NCBI RefSeq assembly: GCF_001543245.1
Contig: NZ_CP014163.1
Span: 1,470,387-1,534,386 of the forward strand
Length of the DNA: 64,000 bases
Reading direction: 5' to 3'
From: Aerococcus urinaehominis
GTDB taxonomy: Bacteria; Bacillota; Bacilli; Lactobacillales; Aerococcaceae
A model generated the notes under the pieces. It saw nothing but the letters and a program-made list of their open reading frames with translations, was not told where the DNA came from and did not search any database. The position numbers were made by a program, and so were the translations under genes. This document shows positions 9,694 to 18,310 of this stretch, in pieces (the stretch's first letter is position 1; every line of letters starts with the position of its first letter).

Positions 9694-10893
9694 ATGGAAA
9701 AATTTTCGCAGCGGGTCTTGAACCTGCAAGAATCAAAAACACTAGCGACGGCTGCGGTAGCCAGAGCACTCAAAAATGAAGGTAAGGATGTTATCTCTTT
9801 AACCGTTGGGGATACTGATTTTGATACCCCTAACTATATTCTGGATGCCGCTAAGGAAGCCATGTATCAAGGCAAGGGCCACCATTATGCTCCGGTATCA
9901 GGTTTGCCGGAATTAAAACAAGCTATTATAGACTTTCATCTACGTCAAGATGGTGTTAGCTATCAAGACAACCAAATCTATGTAGGTGCTGGCGCTAAAA
10001 TTGTTCTCTACTATTTATGCCAGGTACTCTTAGAAGCTGGCGATGAAGTTTTAATTCCGAGCCCATACTGGGTATCTTACGTTGAGCAGGTGAATATTAC
10101 TGGCGCTAAGTCAGTTATCGTTGAAACTAGTGAAGCAGATGGTTTCTTGGTAACACCTGAATTACTGGACCAGTATCGCACGGATAAGACCAAGGTCTTA
10201 ATTTTAAATTCGCCTAACAATCCATCCGGCATTACCTTAAATGCAGAGCAATTACGGGCTATCGGTGATTACTGTGTAGCTCATGATATTATTATTATTG
10301 CAGATGAGATGTATAACCGTCTGGTTTATAATGGAACGCCAACCCTTTCCATGGCCGCTATGTCAGAAGAAATTAAGGCCCAAACCTTAGTAGTTAATGG
10401 TCATTCCAAAGTTTATTCGATGACTGGTTGGCGACTGGGTTACGTGATGGGGGATTCGACTGTTATTGCAATGGTTTCTAAACTTGCCAGTCAAGCAACC
10501 GGACCAGCCGGTGGCGTTAACCAGTATGCGGGAGCAGCTGCCCTTAATGAGGATGAAAAATATGGCGAGGCTGAAAAAATGCGGCAAATTTTTGAGGACC
10601 GCCTCAACCGAGCTTATGATTTGTTTAATAGTTTGCCTGGTTTCCGCATGTCTGTAAAACCCCAAGGTGCTTTTTACCTATTCCCGGACGTTAGCGAAGC
10701 AGCAGCAATGACTGGTTTTGAGTCAGTGAATGCCTTTAATGAAGCTTTATTAGCCGAAGCCTTAGTAGCTGGGGTACCAGGCGATGCTTTTGGTATGCCG
10801 GATCATATCCGTTATTCTTATGCTATTTCAATCGATAGAATTGAGGAAGCGGTGCAAAGAATCAGTGCTTTTATTGAAAAACACCGCCAGTAG
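9694..10893 (+). CDS. aspB: Aspartate aminotransferase (class I, PLP-dependent)
   Basis: Interconverts aspartate plus 2-oxoglutarate and oxaloacetate plus glutamate. Fold-type I signatures are present: SLTVGDTDFDTP near residue 35, LNSPNNPSG (171-179), ADEMYNRLVY near 203, and the PLP-binding lysine K239 in NGHSKVYSMTGWRLGY. Length 399 fits the AspB/Ib subgroup. It follows the TseB-like gene and precedes dnaD, the order seen in Bacillus (aspB-dnaD). Substrate is assigned by subgroup and synteny; another aromatic or branched-chain acceptor cannot be excluded from sequence alone. Confidence 0.88.
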   Translation: MEKFSQRVLNLQESKTLATAAVARALKNEGKDVISLTVGDTDFDTPNYILDAAKEAMYQGKGHHYAPVSGLPELKQAIIDFHLRQDGVSYQDNQIYVGAGAKIVLYYLCQVLLEAGDEVLIPSPYWVSYVEQVNITGAKSVIVETSEADGFLVTPELLDQYRTDKTKVLILNSPNNPSGITLNAEQLRAIGDYCVAHDIIIIADEMYNRLVYNGTPTLSMAAMSEEIKAQTLVVNGHSKVYSMTGWRLGYVMGDSTVIAMVSKLASQATGPAGGVNQYAGAAALNEDEKYGEAEKMRQIFEDRLNRAYDLFNSLPGFRMSVKPQGAFYLFPDVSEAAAMTGFESVNAFNEALLAEALVAGVPGDAFGMPDHIRYSYAISIDRIEEAVQRISAFIEKHRQ

Positions 10894-10908
10894 AAAAGAG
10901 GGAGGCTT

Positions 10909-11553
10909 GTGTTCAACAGCCAATACACCGTCATTCAAAATATTTTACTTATTTGTTATCAAGAATTGGGCATCACGAATCTCGAGATGCTCTTTTTAAT
11001 CCACTTGCTTAGTGCTAGCCAGGCTGGTAATCATTTCCCTAGTATCAAACAATTGAGCCAGCGGATGGATTTATCCGAAGCGGACTTGTACACTTGTTTG
11101 CAGTCGCTGATGGATAAGTCTATTTTACGAATTGATCATTACCGGGATGACTCTGGTAAACAGGTCGAGCGTTATGCTTTTGATTTGCTGGAATTGCGGG
11201 TGCAAAATTGGCAGGACCAACAGGATAAGCAAAATCAGGATGAGAAATTGGTCCAGGAAACTGATCTTTTTAGCCAAATTAGTCAAGAATTTGGTCGAGG
11301 CTTGTCTCCTATGGAATACCAGCAAATTAGCCAATGGCTAGTCGAAGATAAATTTTCTAGTCAATTGATTTTAGAAGCTGTTAAAGAAGCTAGCTTTAAT
11401 AACGTTCATAATTTAAAATATATTGGTAAAATACTATATAATTGGCAAAAAGACGGCCGGGTAACTAGCCAAGCTAGTCAAGACCAGGCCTTGCGGCAGG
11501 CTAACCAAGCTAGTTCGGGCCAGGTTCCTTTAATTAATTGGCTAGACCAGTAG
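10909..11553 (+). CDS. dnaD: DNA replication initiation protein DnaD
   Basis: Acts with DnaB and DnaI of Gram-positives to load helicase at the origin and at restart sites. The N-terminal 100 residues form a winged-helix region (LICYQELGITNLEMLFLIHLL, then SQRMDLSEADLYTCLQSLMDK). The C-terminal DnaD domain (about 125-195) carries FGRGLSPMEYQQISQWL and ends with the YIGKILYNW motif. Length 214 is standard. The start is a GTG only 3 bases after GGAGG; a slightly different start is possible. In Bacillus dnaD is followed by nth; here a MarR gene follows instead. Confidence 0.88.
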   Translation: MFNSQYTVIQNILLICYQELGITNLEMLFLIHLLSASQAGNHFPSIKQLSQRMDLSEADLYTCLQSLMDKSILRIDHYRDDSGKQVERYAFDLLELRVQNWQDQQDKQNQDEKLVQETDLFSQISQEFGRGLSPMEYQQISQWLVEDKFSSQLILEAVKEASFNNVHNLKYIGKILYNWQKDGRVTSQASQDQALRQANQASSGQVPLINWLDQ

Positions 11554-11565
11554 GAGGAGAAAAAT

Positions 11566-12060
11566 ATGGAAAAAGATCAGCTAGACCAAGCTGAAAACAA
11601 GGCTATAAGCGCAGATAGCTCCAGCCTACATGCCCTTAGGGTCTTCTTACAAGCCCAGGCACATATAATGACCCTGATTTATCGTGATATGCGCCAGCAG
11701 GGTTTGAGTGAAAATGAGTTTACCGTTTTAGAACTTTTGTACCACAAGGGAAGTCAACCGGTCCAGAAAATTGGCCGTAAAATTATGATTGCTGGTTCAA
11801 GTTTAACCTATGTTATTGACCAACTGGAAAAAAAACAGTTTGTGAAGAGGCAGGTCAGCGATCGTGACCGGCGGGTGATTATGGTACACATTACTGATGA
11901 GGGGCGGGAAAAAATGGCAGATATTTTTCCTAACCACCATCATACCATCGAAAAAATGTTCAGTGTTTTATCAGATGAAGACTTAGTTGAATGGGTTAAT
12001 TTATTAAAAAAAGTTGGCTTCAATGCGGAAACATTGAGCCAAGAATGTCCTAAAAAATAG
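11566..12060 (+). CDS. MarR-family transcriptional regulator
   Basis: A 164-residue winged-helix regulator. The DNA-binding part spans about residues 55-120: FTVLELLYHKGSQPVQKIGRKI, recognition helix SSLTYVIDQLEKKQFV, then the wing RQVSDRDRRVIMVHITDEG, the DxR(R) signature of MarR. Ligand and target are unknown. Ribosome binding site AGGAGG is 9 bases upstream, and only 12 bases separate it from dnaD, so it is co-transcribed with that operon and closed by the terminator at 12071. The following gene has its own weak promoter. Such regulators usually control an adjacent gene, but nothing beside it is an obvious efflux or stress target. Confidence 0.88.
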   Translation: MEKDQLDQAENKAISADSSSLHALRVFLQAQAHIMTLIYRDMRQQGLSENEFTVLELLYHKGSQPVQKIGRKIMIAGSSLTYVIDQLEKKQFVKRQVSDRDRRVIMVHITDEGREKMADIFPNHHHTIEKMFSVLSDEDLVEWVNLLKKVGFNAETLSQECPKK

Positions 12061-12070
12061 TTTTAGCGAA

Positions 12071-12101
12071 AAAGTGGTTGGCAATTCCAACCACTTTTTT
12101 T
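12071..12101 (+). terminator. Rho-independent terminator after marR
   Basis: An 11-bp stem AAAGTGGTTGG / CCAACCACTTT with a five-base loop is followed by T residues. Confidence 0.9.
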
Positions 12102-12128
12102 CTACTACTAGGGGTGTGACTAGCCTTA

Positions 12129-12137
12129 TGGTATGAT
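12129..12137 (+). promoter_or_regulatory. Extended -10 promoter of the YunD-like gene
   Basis: TGGTATGAT, an extended -10, lies about 30 bases before the gene at 12166. No good -35 is seen. Confidence 0.4.
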
Positions 12138-12165
12138 AAGCTTATGAGAGTTAAGGGGGTAAATT

Positions 12166-13533
12166 ATGGAAACAATTCATATTTATCATATGAATGACTG
12201 GCATTCTCATTTTGAAAATTGGCCACGGGTATACCGCTATTACCAAGCTGCTAAAGCTAACCATCAAACTCAAGGAGAAACCGTATATCTTATTGATGGC
12301 GGTGATTTTTGTGACCGACAGCACCCCTTGACTGAAGCTAGTGATGGTCAGGCAAATATTGAATTCCTAAATGATTTACCCGTTGACTTAGTGACAATTG
12401 GCAATAATGAAGGCATCGGCAATCTCAAGCCACATTTAAACCAACTTTATCAACAGGCTAACTTCCCTGTTATCCTTAATAACATTGTAGATATAGATAC
12501 AGCTAGTTTACCTAATTATATCCAAGCTAGCCATATTATCAGGACTGAGTCTGGCGCGCGTATATTGTTTTTAGCGGCTACTGCGCCTTATCAGGTCTCT
12601 TATAAGGTGATTGGCTGGCAGCCGCTTGACCCAATTGCTTGTATTAGCCAAGAGCTCGCTAGGCATCAAGCAGCGGAAGACTATGACTTTATTTTTTTAA
12701 TCAGTCACCTAGGTTTAGATGTGGACCGGGAGTTAGCCCAGTATTTCCCAGAAATACGGGTTATTTTTGGGGGCCATACCCACCATGTTTTGCCGCTAGG
12801 TGAGTGGCAGGGAGAAACCTTGCTTACAGGTGCTGGTAAATACGGCCATTACCTGGGTCACTTGTCCTTCCAAATAGAGCAAAATCCTGATGATGACACT
12901 TATCAGATAAGTGAATTAAAAGACCAGCTCATTGCGAGTCATGATATGGAGAGTCAGCCGGGTGATCAGGCCTTAATTAATAGGTGGTACAACCAGGGCA
13001 ATAGCACTCTAAACCAACAAACTGTGGGATATATTGCTAGCAGCTTAGCAGCGAGTGAGCACCAGGTCTCTGATCTGCAATATTTTACGCTAGAGGCCAT
13101 AAAATGGGCCACTGGTGCCGATATAGCTGTTTTAAATTCAGGTTTATTTTTGAATAGCCTGGGTCAAGGACGGGTTAGTCGCTACGATTTGCATCAAGCC
13201 TTGCCTCATCCCATGCGGGTAATGACGGTTGAACTAAGCGGCAAAGAATTATTAGTAATTTATCAAGAATTTTTAAGTTTGCAAGATCAATTGATTAATC
13301 AGGAAATTAAAGGGATGGGTTTTAGAGGAAATATTTTTGGCCAATTAGCCTTTGACCAGGCTTTTAATCCTGATGAAATTCAGATAAATCAGAATTATTG
13401 TTTAGCCAGTGTCGACCATCTGGTTTATCTACCGTATTTTAAAAAATTAAAAGAATTAGATTATCAGCTGGCTAGTCCCAAATTTTTGCGACAGCTAGTC
13501 GCTGATTATGTGCAATTTATAAACAAGGAGTAA
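12166..13533 (+). CDS. Bifunctional 5'-nucleotidase/UDP-sugar hydrolase family protein (YunD-like)
   Basis: A metallophosphoesterase of the UshA family lacking a signal peptide, so probably cytoplasmic, as in Bacillus YunD. Metal-ligand motifs are visible in order: MNDWHSHF near residue 9, DGGDF near 45, GNNEG near 85, ISHLGLD near 182 and FGGHTHH near 201. The C-terminal nucleotidase domain (about 280-455) includes LNSGLFLNSLGQGRVSRYDL and the PHPMRVMTVELSG segment. Length 455 fits. It begins a run with yutD and a HAD phosphatase, a gene set that is also clustered in Bacillus (yun/yut region). Exact nucleotide substrate is not known. Confidence 0.82.
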   Translation: METIHIYHMNDWHSHFENWPRVYRYYQAAKANHQTQGETVYLIDGGDFCDRQHPLTEASDGQANIEFLNDLPVDLVTIGNNEGIGNLKPHLNQLYQQANFPVILNNIVDIDTASLPNYIQASHIIRTESGARILFLAATAPYQVSYKVIGWQPLDPIACISQELARHQAAEDYDFIFLISHLGLDVDRELAQYFPEIRVIFGGHTHHVLPLGEWQGETLLTGAGKYGHYLGHLSFQIEQNPDDDTYQISELKDQLIASHDMESQPGDQALINRWYNQGNSTLNQQTVGYIASSLAASEHQVSDLQYFTLEAIKWATGADIAVLNSGLFLNSLGQGRVSRYDLHQALPHPMRVMTVELSGKELLVIYQEFLSLQDQLINQEIKGMGFRGNIFGQLAFDQAFNPDEIQINQNYCLASVDHLVYLPYFKKLKELDYQLASPKFLRQLVADYVQFINKE

Positions 13534-13536
13534 TTG

Positions 13537-14202
13537 ATGGCAGAACACAAAAATAAGCAAGAACTAGCCAGGGAGCGTGTTGCCCTTGACTATCCGCTGG
13601 CGGAAATTCACAGAGTAAGTGAAGACCGAATCACTATCAATGGACAGTATTTTAGCCTAATTAGGACCTATGGACGTGGTTTAGACCTAGATCATCTTAG
13701 TGAACGTTATACAGATTATTTAGACCAATTTGATTATATCGTCGGTGATTGGAGCCATGACCAGCTACGTTTACGTGGTTTCTATGACAATGACATGCGT
13801 GGAGTTGCGTTGAATCAAAAGATTCGTTTTTTAGATGACTATCTTTTGGAGTATTGTAGTTTCGCTTGTCCGTATTTTGTTTTAGGACATGAACGCAGTG
13901 CCAGTGAAAAAGCAGACAACCAAGCCCAAATATTAAAACAACGTCGCAAAGATAACCGTAGCCAGCATAAAAAGCCAAGGAAGCGGCGGTCTAATCGGCG
14001 GCATTTTGACAAAAGTAAGTCAAATTATAGTCACAAGAATAATAACCAGTCAGCTGGTCATACAAAGAACCAGTCCAAGTCGGCTAATAAAAAGAATCAT
14101 TACCACAAACGTCAGCGTCAAGACCAGGTTAAACCAGCCAGTAAGTTGATTAAACAGGATGAAAAATCACGCTTTATCATTAAAGAGAAGGGGGAGGCTT
14201 AA
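13537..14202 (+). CDS. yutD: YutD family protein with long basic tail
   Basis: The first 125 residues match the YutD (DUF1027) family: INGQYFSLIRTYGRGLDL, FDYIVGDWSHDQLRLRGFY and the FLDDYLLEYCSFACPYFVLGH end. Function is not established. The last ~95 residues are low-complexity and strongly basic, full of Lys, Arg, Asn, His, Ser and Gln (KSNYSHKNNNQSAGHTKN), which suggests RNA binding but this is inference. The TTG at 13534 is only 3 bases from AAGGAG, so the ATG at 13537 is chosen. The gene begins right after the YunD-like stop, and the HAD gene follows directly: a tight operon. Confidence 0.8.
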   Translation: MAEHKNKQELARERVALDYPLAEIHRVSEDRITINGQYFSLIRTYGRGLDLDHLSERYTDYLDQFDYIVGDWSHDQLRLRGFYDNDMRGVALNQKIRFLDDYLLEYCSFACPYFVLGHERSASEKADNQAQILKQRRKDNRSQHKKPRKRRSNRRHFDKSKSNYSHKNNNQSAGHTKNQSKSANKKNHYHKRQRQDQVKPASKLIKQDEKSRFIIKEKGEA

Positions 14203-14203
14203 G

Positions 14204-15019
14204 ATGTCTCTAGGCTTATTAATTGATTTAGATGGCACCCTCTATCGAGGCCAACAGGAAATTACTGGCGCACGTGATTTTGTAGCCCGACTAAACGAGC
14301 GGGGCTGCCCACACCTGTTCTTAACCAATAATGCGACGCGTACCCACCAGCAAGCGGCCAGCTTTTTGCAGGATGTTCATGAAATTGCTGTTAGACCAGA
14401 TCAATTCTATACATCGGTTGATGCCTTGCTGGCCCAGTTAGACCGGGATGGCAGGGAATTAAATGGGCGAGATGTCTATGTTATTGGCGCCCCTTATCTA
14501 AAAGATAGTTTGCGACAGGCAGGTGCCCATATTTACGATCAAGCTGGTCATTCAGAGAAAGAGACTGTTGATTTGGTTATTATGGGATTAGACCAAGGAG
14601 TGTGCTATGGCCAATTAGCGCAAGCTTGCAAATTTATAGAAGCAGGTAGTCAATTCTATTTAACTAATCCAGATGTCCAGTACCCCGAAGCGAATTATTT
14701 CGTGCCTGGAGCGGGCGCTTTGGCGGATATGGTCAGCCAGGTTACTGGGCAAGCTCCAACTACATGTGGCAAGCCCAGTCCGGCAATTGTCGATGGTGCG
14801 ATTGATAAGCTTGGCCTAGCCAAGCACCAAGTTTATATTCTAGGTGATAACTTAACCACGGATATCCAGGCAGGTATTAATGCTGGCGTTAAGACTATTC
14901 ATATAGGAACAGGTGTCCACCAGCAAGCGGACCAAACCAAGTTAGGCATTCAGGCGGACTATTATGTGCAAGATTATCAGGAGCTTGACCAACTATGGCA
15001 AAAATTAGTTACTATATAA
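14204..15019 (+). CDS. HAD-superfamily phosphatase (YutF/NagD type, TIGR01457)
   Basis: A 271-residue HAD-IIA hydrolase. The nucleophile motif LLIDLDGTLYRG is at the N-terminus (D8 and D10), LFLTNNAT near 45 is motif II, GKPSP near 190 holds the motif III lysine, and GDNLTTDIQAG near 218 is motif IV. A longer in-frame ATG at 14159 would add residues encoded inside yutD and lacks a ribosome binding site. The ATG at 14204 has GGGGAGG 7 bases upstream and starts just after the yutD stop. Members hydrolyse small phosphates such as p-nitrophenyl phosphate in vitro; the natural substrate is unknown. Its end overlaps the next gene by 25 bases. Confidence 0.85.
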   Translation: MSLGLLIDLDGTLYRGQQEITGARDFVARLNERGCPHLFLTNNATRTHQQAASFLQDVHEIAVRPDQFYTSVDALLAQLDRDGRELNGRDVYVIGAPYLKDSLRQAGAHIYDQAGHSEKETVDLVIMGLDQGVCYGQLAQACKFIEAGSQFYLTNPDVQYPEANYFVPGAGALADMVSQVTGQAPTTCGKPSPAIVDGAIDKLGLAKHQVYILGDNLTTDIQAGINAGVKTIHIGTGVHQQADQTKLGIQADYYVQDYQELDQLWQKLVTI

Positions 15020-15630
15020 AATTCATTGTGCTGATGTTGGCTATGCTGGCTTTAGCTATTAGCTTGACAATTGCTTTATCTCCAGCAATCTTTTATGTGA
15101 ATATGAAATTAGGCCTCATTCAGCCAGTTTTAAATTTTAGCCAGGCAGAAATTTTAAGTGATTATGGTCAAATGATGGCTTATTTACACAGCTTTACCCG
15201 CCAGCCACTAAGTTTTAACTATTTCGCTATTTCTACTGCTGGCGCTTTCCATTTCTATGAAGTGCGGCGTTTATTTTATTTAGTCTATGTCTGCCTGTTT
15301 GTTTTGGGCCCCTATACTATTTACCAAGTCAAGCATGGTTTTTTTGAAGAGTGGGCATGCCATATCAAGCGGGATATTAAAAGGCTGATAGTATTTTTAA
15401 TAGGCTTATTAGTTTTATTAGTTTTGAACTTTTCTCGGTTCTTTACCCTTTTCCACCAGATTTTCTTTAATAACAATGCTTGGATTTTTGATCCCAGAAC
15501 AGATCCGATTATACTAGTCTTGACGGAAGGCTTCTTCTTGCAATTATTTGCTTTAGCCTTATGCATTTTCCTAGGTGGATTAGCTTGGGTAAATTACTAT
15601 ATAAAAAAACCTGTGACTAAAATAAACTAG
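14995..15630 (+). CDS. TIGR01906 family integral membrane protein
   Basis: A 211-residue membrane protein with about five hydrophobic spans (near residues 8-32, 88-108, 124-145, 176-200) and the family-typical external segment with FHFYEVRRLF and FFNNNAWIFDPRTDPII. The family (DUF1461) is of unknown function and commonly lies next to YutF-type phosphatases in lactic acid bacteria, as here. It overlaps the HAD gene by 25 bases, so expression is coupled. The stop codon lies inside the stem of the bidirectional terminator at 15604. Confidence 0.8.
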   Translation: MAKISYYIKFIVLMLAMLALAISLTIALSPAIFYVNMKLGLIQPVLNFSQAEILSDYGQMMAYLHSFTRQPLSFNYFAISTAGAFHFYEVRRLFYLVYVCLFVLGPYTIYQVKHGFFEEWACHIKRDIKRLIVFLIGLLVLLVLNFSRFFTLFHQIFFNNNAWIFDPRTDPIILVLTEGFFLQLFALALCIFLGGLAWVNYYIKKPVTKIN

Positions 15631-15644
15631 TCACAGGTTTTTTT
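15604..15644. terminator. Bidirectional terminator between convergent genes
   Basis: A long inverted repeat, AAAACCTGTGACTA / TAGTCACAGGTTTT, is flanked by A on the left and T on the right. It serves both the rightward TIGR01906 gene and the leftward reductase gene. Confidence 0.88.
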
Positions 15645-15647
15645 ATG

Positions 15648-16649
15648 CTATTCGCCCTCAAAAAGAGTAGAGGAGTGAACGGGTGAGATCAGTTGGTCAG
15701 GATGGATATAACTAAAGGCTGCATTGATAGCAGTCGGGGCTTCCCCAAAACCAGAAACAATCAATTTGGTCTTGCCTGGGTAGCTAACTATATCGCCTAC
15801 AGCAAAGATACCAGGAATGGAGGTTTGCATATTTTCGTTAACCAAAATATTATTTTGTTGCAAGTCTAATCCCCAGTCTTTTATTGGTCCAATTGATGAG
15901 GTAAAACCATAGGCCATAATTACTTGGTCTACTTCTAAGTTAACTTGGTCATCACTGCGGCCTTTCTGGAGTTGTATTCCTGTTACATGTTGACCGTTAC
16001 CTACAATCTCAATGGGAACATAGGGGGTTAAAAAGCTGATATTGTTAGCCTTTTTGGCGATGGATACACTATGTTCATGGGCGCGAAAGCCGTCTCGGCG
16101 ATGAATGAGGTAGACTTGATCAGCTATATCCCGCAGGCCTAAAGCAGTGTCTAGGGCTGAGTCGCCACCACCACAGACAGCAACAGTTTTACCAATAAAT
16201 TGCTGATAATCACTAATAAAATAATCCAGGCCCAGCCCTTCGTATTGATCAGCACCAGCTAGCTTTACTTTCCGAGCTTTAAAAGAACCGTTGCCAGCTG
16301 CAATGATAACTGCCCTAACATGATAACTAGATTGAGAGCTGTGTACGATAAAGCTCCCATCTGCTTGTTTCTCTACAGCTTGTACCTCTTCTTCTAAACG
16401 AATATCAGTTGTATCAGCGAAGCGGCGTACCTGGTCAAATAGTTGGTTAGTGAGCTCTTCACCTGAAATGCGGGGATGGACTGGAATATCAAAAATATTT
16501 TTTTGCGGATAGAGGGCTTTGGGCTGACCGCCGATTTCTGGTAAGGAGTCAATTAGGGTCACTGATAAATTACGCATGCCGGCATAAAAGGCGGTAAAAA
16601 GACCCACTGGACCGGCACCGACGACGAGTAAATCACTTTTTTTATTCAT
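15648..16649 (-). CDS. Ferredoxin/flavodoxin-NADP+ reductase, thioredoxin-reductase-like (YumC type)
   Basis: A 333-residue flavoprotein. The FAD-binding GxGxxG is VVGAGPVGLFTAFYAG at residues 8-23, and the NADPH site is VCGGGDSALDTAL near 157. The C-terminus has the FAVGDIV motif near 290. It lacks the CxxC of thioredoxin reductase, which marks the YumC-type ferredoxin-NADP+ reductase. Ribosome binding site AAGGAT precedes the start on the minus strand. It reads toward the bidirectional terminator and lies 19 bases downstream of the PAP2-like gene, so the two are likely one leftward operon. The physiological partner could be a ferredoxin or flavodoxin; neither is in the window. Confidence 0.88.
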   Translation of the reverse strand: MNKKSDLLVVGAGPVGLFTAFYAGMRNLSVTLIDSLPEIGGQPKALYPQKNIFDIPVHPRISGEELTNQLFDQVRRFADTTDIRLEEEVQAVEKQADGSFIVHSSQSSYHVRAVIIAAGNGSFKARKVKLAGADQYEGLGLDYFISDYQQFIGKTVAVCGGGDSALDTALGLRDIADQVYLIHRRDGFRAHEHSVSIAKKANNISFLTPYVPIEIVGNGQHVTGIQLQKGRSDDQVNLEVDQVIMAYGFTSSIGPIKDWGLDLQQNNILVNENMQTSIPGIFAVGDIVSYPGKTKLIVSGFGEAPTAINAAFSYIHPDQLISPVHSSTLFEGE

Positions 16650-16668
16650 AGATATCCTTTCTTGATTA

Positions 16669-17154
16669 CTATAAGGTAAAGAGGTAACGAAGTAATAAAG
16701 CTACCAAGCTGCCGGTGATGATGCCACCAATGACTTCCGAGGGCTTGTGTCCCAGATAATCATTAATAACCATATCATCTTCATCCATTTCTTGTAACTT
16801 GTCTAATAAGGCTTGATCTTGATGGTCATGGGCCCAAGATTTAAGGACCTTGGTTTGGTAGTGGACGAGTACACCCTGTTCACCACTTTGACGGCGCACG
16901 CCCATGGCATCGAACATAATTATCATGCCAAAAATGGCAGCGATAGCTACATAAGGGGAAGTAAAGCCATATTCAAAGATTAAAGCAACGATTAAGGCTG
17001 TTACAGCAGCAGAGTGTGAAGATGGCATACCCCCAGTTGCGTGAATGATAGATAGATTAGCATTGGGGCGCTTGAAAATAAGGGCAATTGGGTATTTAAT
17101 AATTTGGGTAGTAATAATAGCAGTGACACCAGCCACGAGGGGGAAGTTGAACAT
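16669..17154 (-). CDS. Divergent PAP2-family membrane protein (YuiD-like)
   Basis: A 161-residue protein with hydrophobic helices near residues 5-25, 50-80 and 140-160, and the family hallmark GGMPSSHSA at 41-49, which resembles the PAP2 phosphatase histidine motif. The family (DUF212) is widespread in Firmicutes and plants and its activity is unproven. The usual second PAP2 histidine motif is not complete. It is the first gene of a leftward pair; an extended -10 (minus strand TGCTATTAT, about 17197-17205) lies in the divergent region upstream. Confidence 0.78.
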   Translation of the reverse strand: MFNFPLVAGVTAIITTQIIKYPIALIFKRPNANLSIIHATGGMPSSHSAAVTALIVALIFEYGFTSPYVAIAAIFGMIIMFDAMGVRRQSGEQGVLVHYQTKVLKSWAHDHQDQALLDKLQEMDEDDMVINDYLGHKPSEVIGGIITGSLVALLLRYLFTL

Positions 17155-17196
17155 GGGTCAATTCCTTTCTATTTACTGCAAGTCTTTCAATTATTA

Positions 17197-17205
17197 ATAA
17201 TAGCA
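17197..17205 (-). promoter_or_regulatory. Extended -10 promoter of the YuiD-like gene
   Basis: On the minus strand TGCTATTAT is an extended -10, about 40 bases before the start at 17154. No good -35. Confidence 0.45.
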
Positions 17206-17280
17206 TGAAAAGCCTGATAAATAAAAGTAGATGAACAATGATAACGTTTAAATTTAACTATATCAAATACAACTAATTAT

Positions 17281-17289
17281 TGTTACAAT
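17281..17289 (+). promoter_or_regulatory. Extended -10 promoter of the cyclophilin operon
   Basis: TGTTACAAT is an extended -10 about 30 bases before the peptidylprolyl isomerase gene. No good -35 at the expected distance. Confidence 0.5.
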
Positions 17290-17318
17290 AAGGTTAAGAT
17301 GATAATAGGAGGTAGATT

Positions 17319-17903
17319 ATGGCATATCCACAATTAGAAGATTTAAATGCTTATCAACAAGCAATTATTCATACGAATCATGGTGATATTCAGTTAGCCT
17401 TGTTTGCTGACCAAGCACCTAAAACAGTTGAAAATTTTATTGAATTAGCTAAACAGGGTTATTACGATGGGGTGATTTTTCACCGTGTCATTCCTGATTT
17501 TATGATTCAGGGTGGCGACCCAACTGGTACTGGTATGGGTGGTGAGTCGATTTACGGTCAGAAATTTGCTGATGAATTTTCTTTAGAGCTCTTTAACCTC
17601 AATGGTGCCTTGTCTATGGCTAATGCTGGGCCAAATACAAATGGCTCGCAATTTTTTATTGTATCGGCCAAGGAAGTTCCAGCTCCGATGCTAGGACAGT
17701 TAGAAGCTGGTGGTTGGCCCAAGGAGATTGTAGCTGCTTATGAAGAAAAAGGCGGTACACCTTGGTTAGACCAACGTCACACAGTATTTGGTCAAGTCGT
17801 AACTGGCTTAGATACTGTTTATGAGATTGAACAAGTGGAACGGAATAGTCAAGATAAGCCACTTGAAGATGTGATTATTGAGCGTATTACGATTGTAGAG
17901 TAG
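17319..17903 (+). CDS. Peptidylprolyl cis-trans isomerase, cyclophilin type
   Basis: A cytoplasmic cyclophilin of 194 residues with no signal peptide or lipobox. Active-site elements are clear: [19 protein letters not shown] (residues 49-67) with the catalytic Arg, and [15 protein letters not shown] (107-121). An insertion around residues 130-150 ([18 protein letters not shown]) enlarges the domain relative to the minimal 165-residue form, common in Lactobacillales. Ribosome binding site AGGAGGTAG precedes ATG. The S1-domain gene follows after 5 bases and then pgi, so the three form an operon. Confidence 0.92.
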   Translation: MAYPQLEDLNAYQQAIIHTNHGDIQLALFADQAPKTVENFIELAKQGYYDGVIFHRVIPDFMIQGGDPTGTGMGGESIYGQKFADEFSLELFNLNGALSMANAGPNTNGSQFFIVSAKEVPAPMLGQLEAGGWPKEIVAAYEEKGGTPWLDQRHTVFGQVVTGLDTVYEIEQVERNSQDKPLEDVIIERITIVE

Positions 17904-17908
17904 GTTTT

Positions 17909-18310
17909 ATGATGCAAGATAAATTGACAGATGTATTTCATATCGGTCAAATCGTTGAGGGCGTAATAACCGGCATTCAAAATTACGGTGTGTTCGTAAA
18001 AATCGATGATCGCTATCAAGCCCTTATCCATATATCAGAGATTAACCATGGTTTTGTCTCTGATTTAGATAAACGCTTTAAACTAGGTGACCATGTACAA
18101 GCCCAAGTTATAGATATTGATGAATATAGTGACAAGATGAGCTTATCACTCAGATCTTTACAATATGCGCCTAGCCAGGTAAAAAAATGGAAAAAAAGAC
18201 CCCGCCGGCGCCGTCCACCACAAATAGGCTTTAAAAGTTTAGCAGACAAGATGCCAGCATGGACTAATGAAGCATTAGAACGGATTGAAAATAGTGAGGA
18301 GAGATTATAA
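17909..18310 (+). CDS. S1-domain RNA-binding protein (CvfD/GSP13, YugI-like)
   Basis: A 133-residue protein with a single S1 domain at residues 12-80 ([20 protein letters not shown], then [11 protein letters not shown]) and a short basic tail ([16 protein letters not shown]). This is the CvfD/general stress protein 13 family, a ribosome-associated post-transcriptional regulator in streptococci and Bacillus. YugI lies near pgi in Bacillus as well. ATG at 17909 and 17912 are both possible and the ribosome binding site is weak, so translation is probably coupled to the cyclophilin gene. Its stop overlaps the pgi start by one base (TAATG). Confidence 0.85.
   Translation: MMQDKLTDVFHIGQIVEGVITGIQNYGVFVKIDDRYQALIHISEINHGFVSDLDKRFKLGDHVQAQVIDIDEYSDKMSLSLRSLQYAPSQVKKWKKRPRRRRPPQIGFKSLADKMPAWTNEALERIENSEERL

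Noticed and set aside
11560-12120. nth next to dnaD
   Set aside because: The usual dnaD-nth-ponA order is not kept here; the frame is clearly a MarR regulator and no nth remnant is visible.
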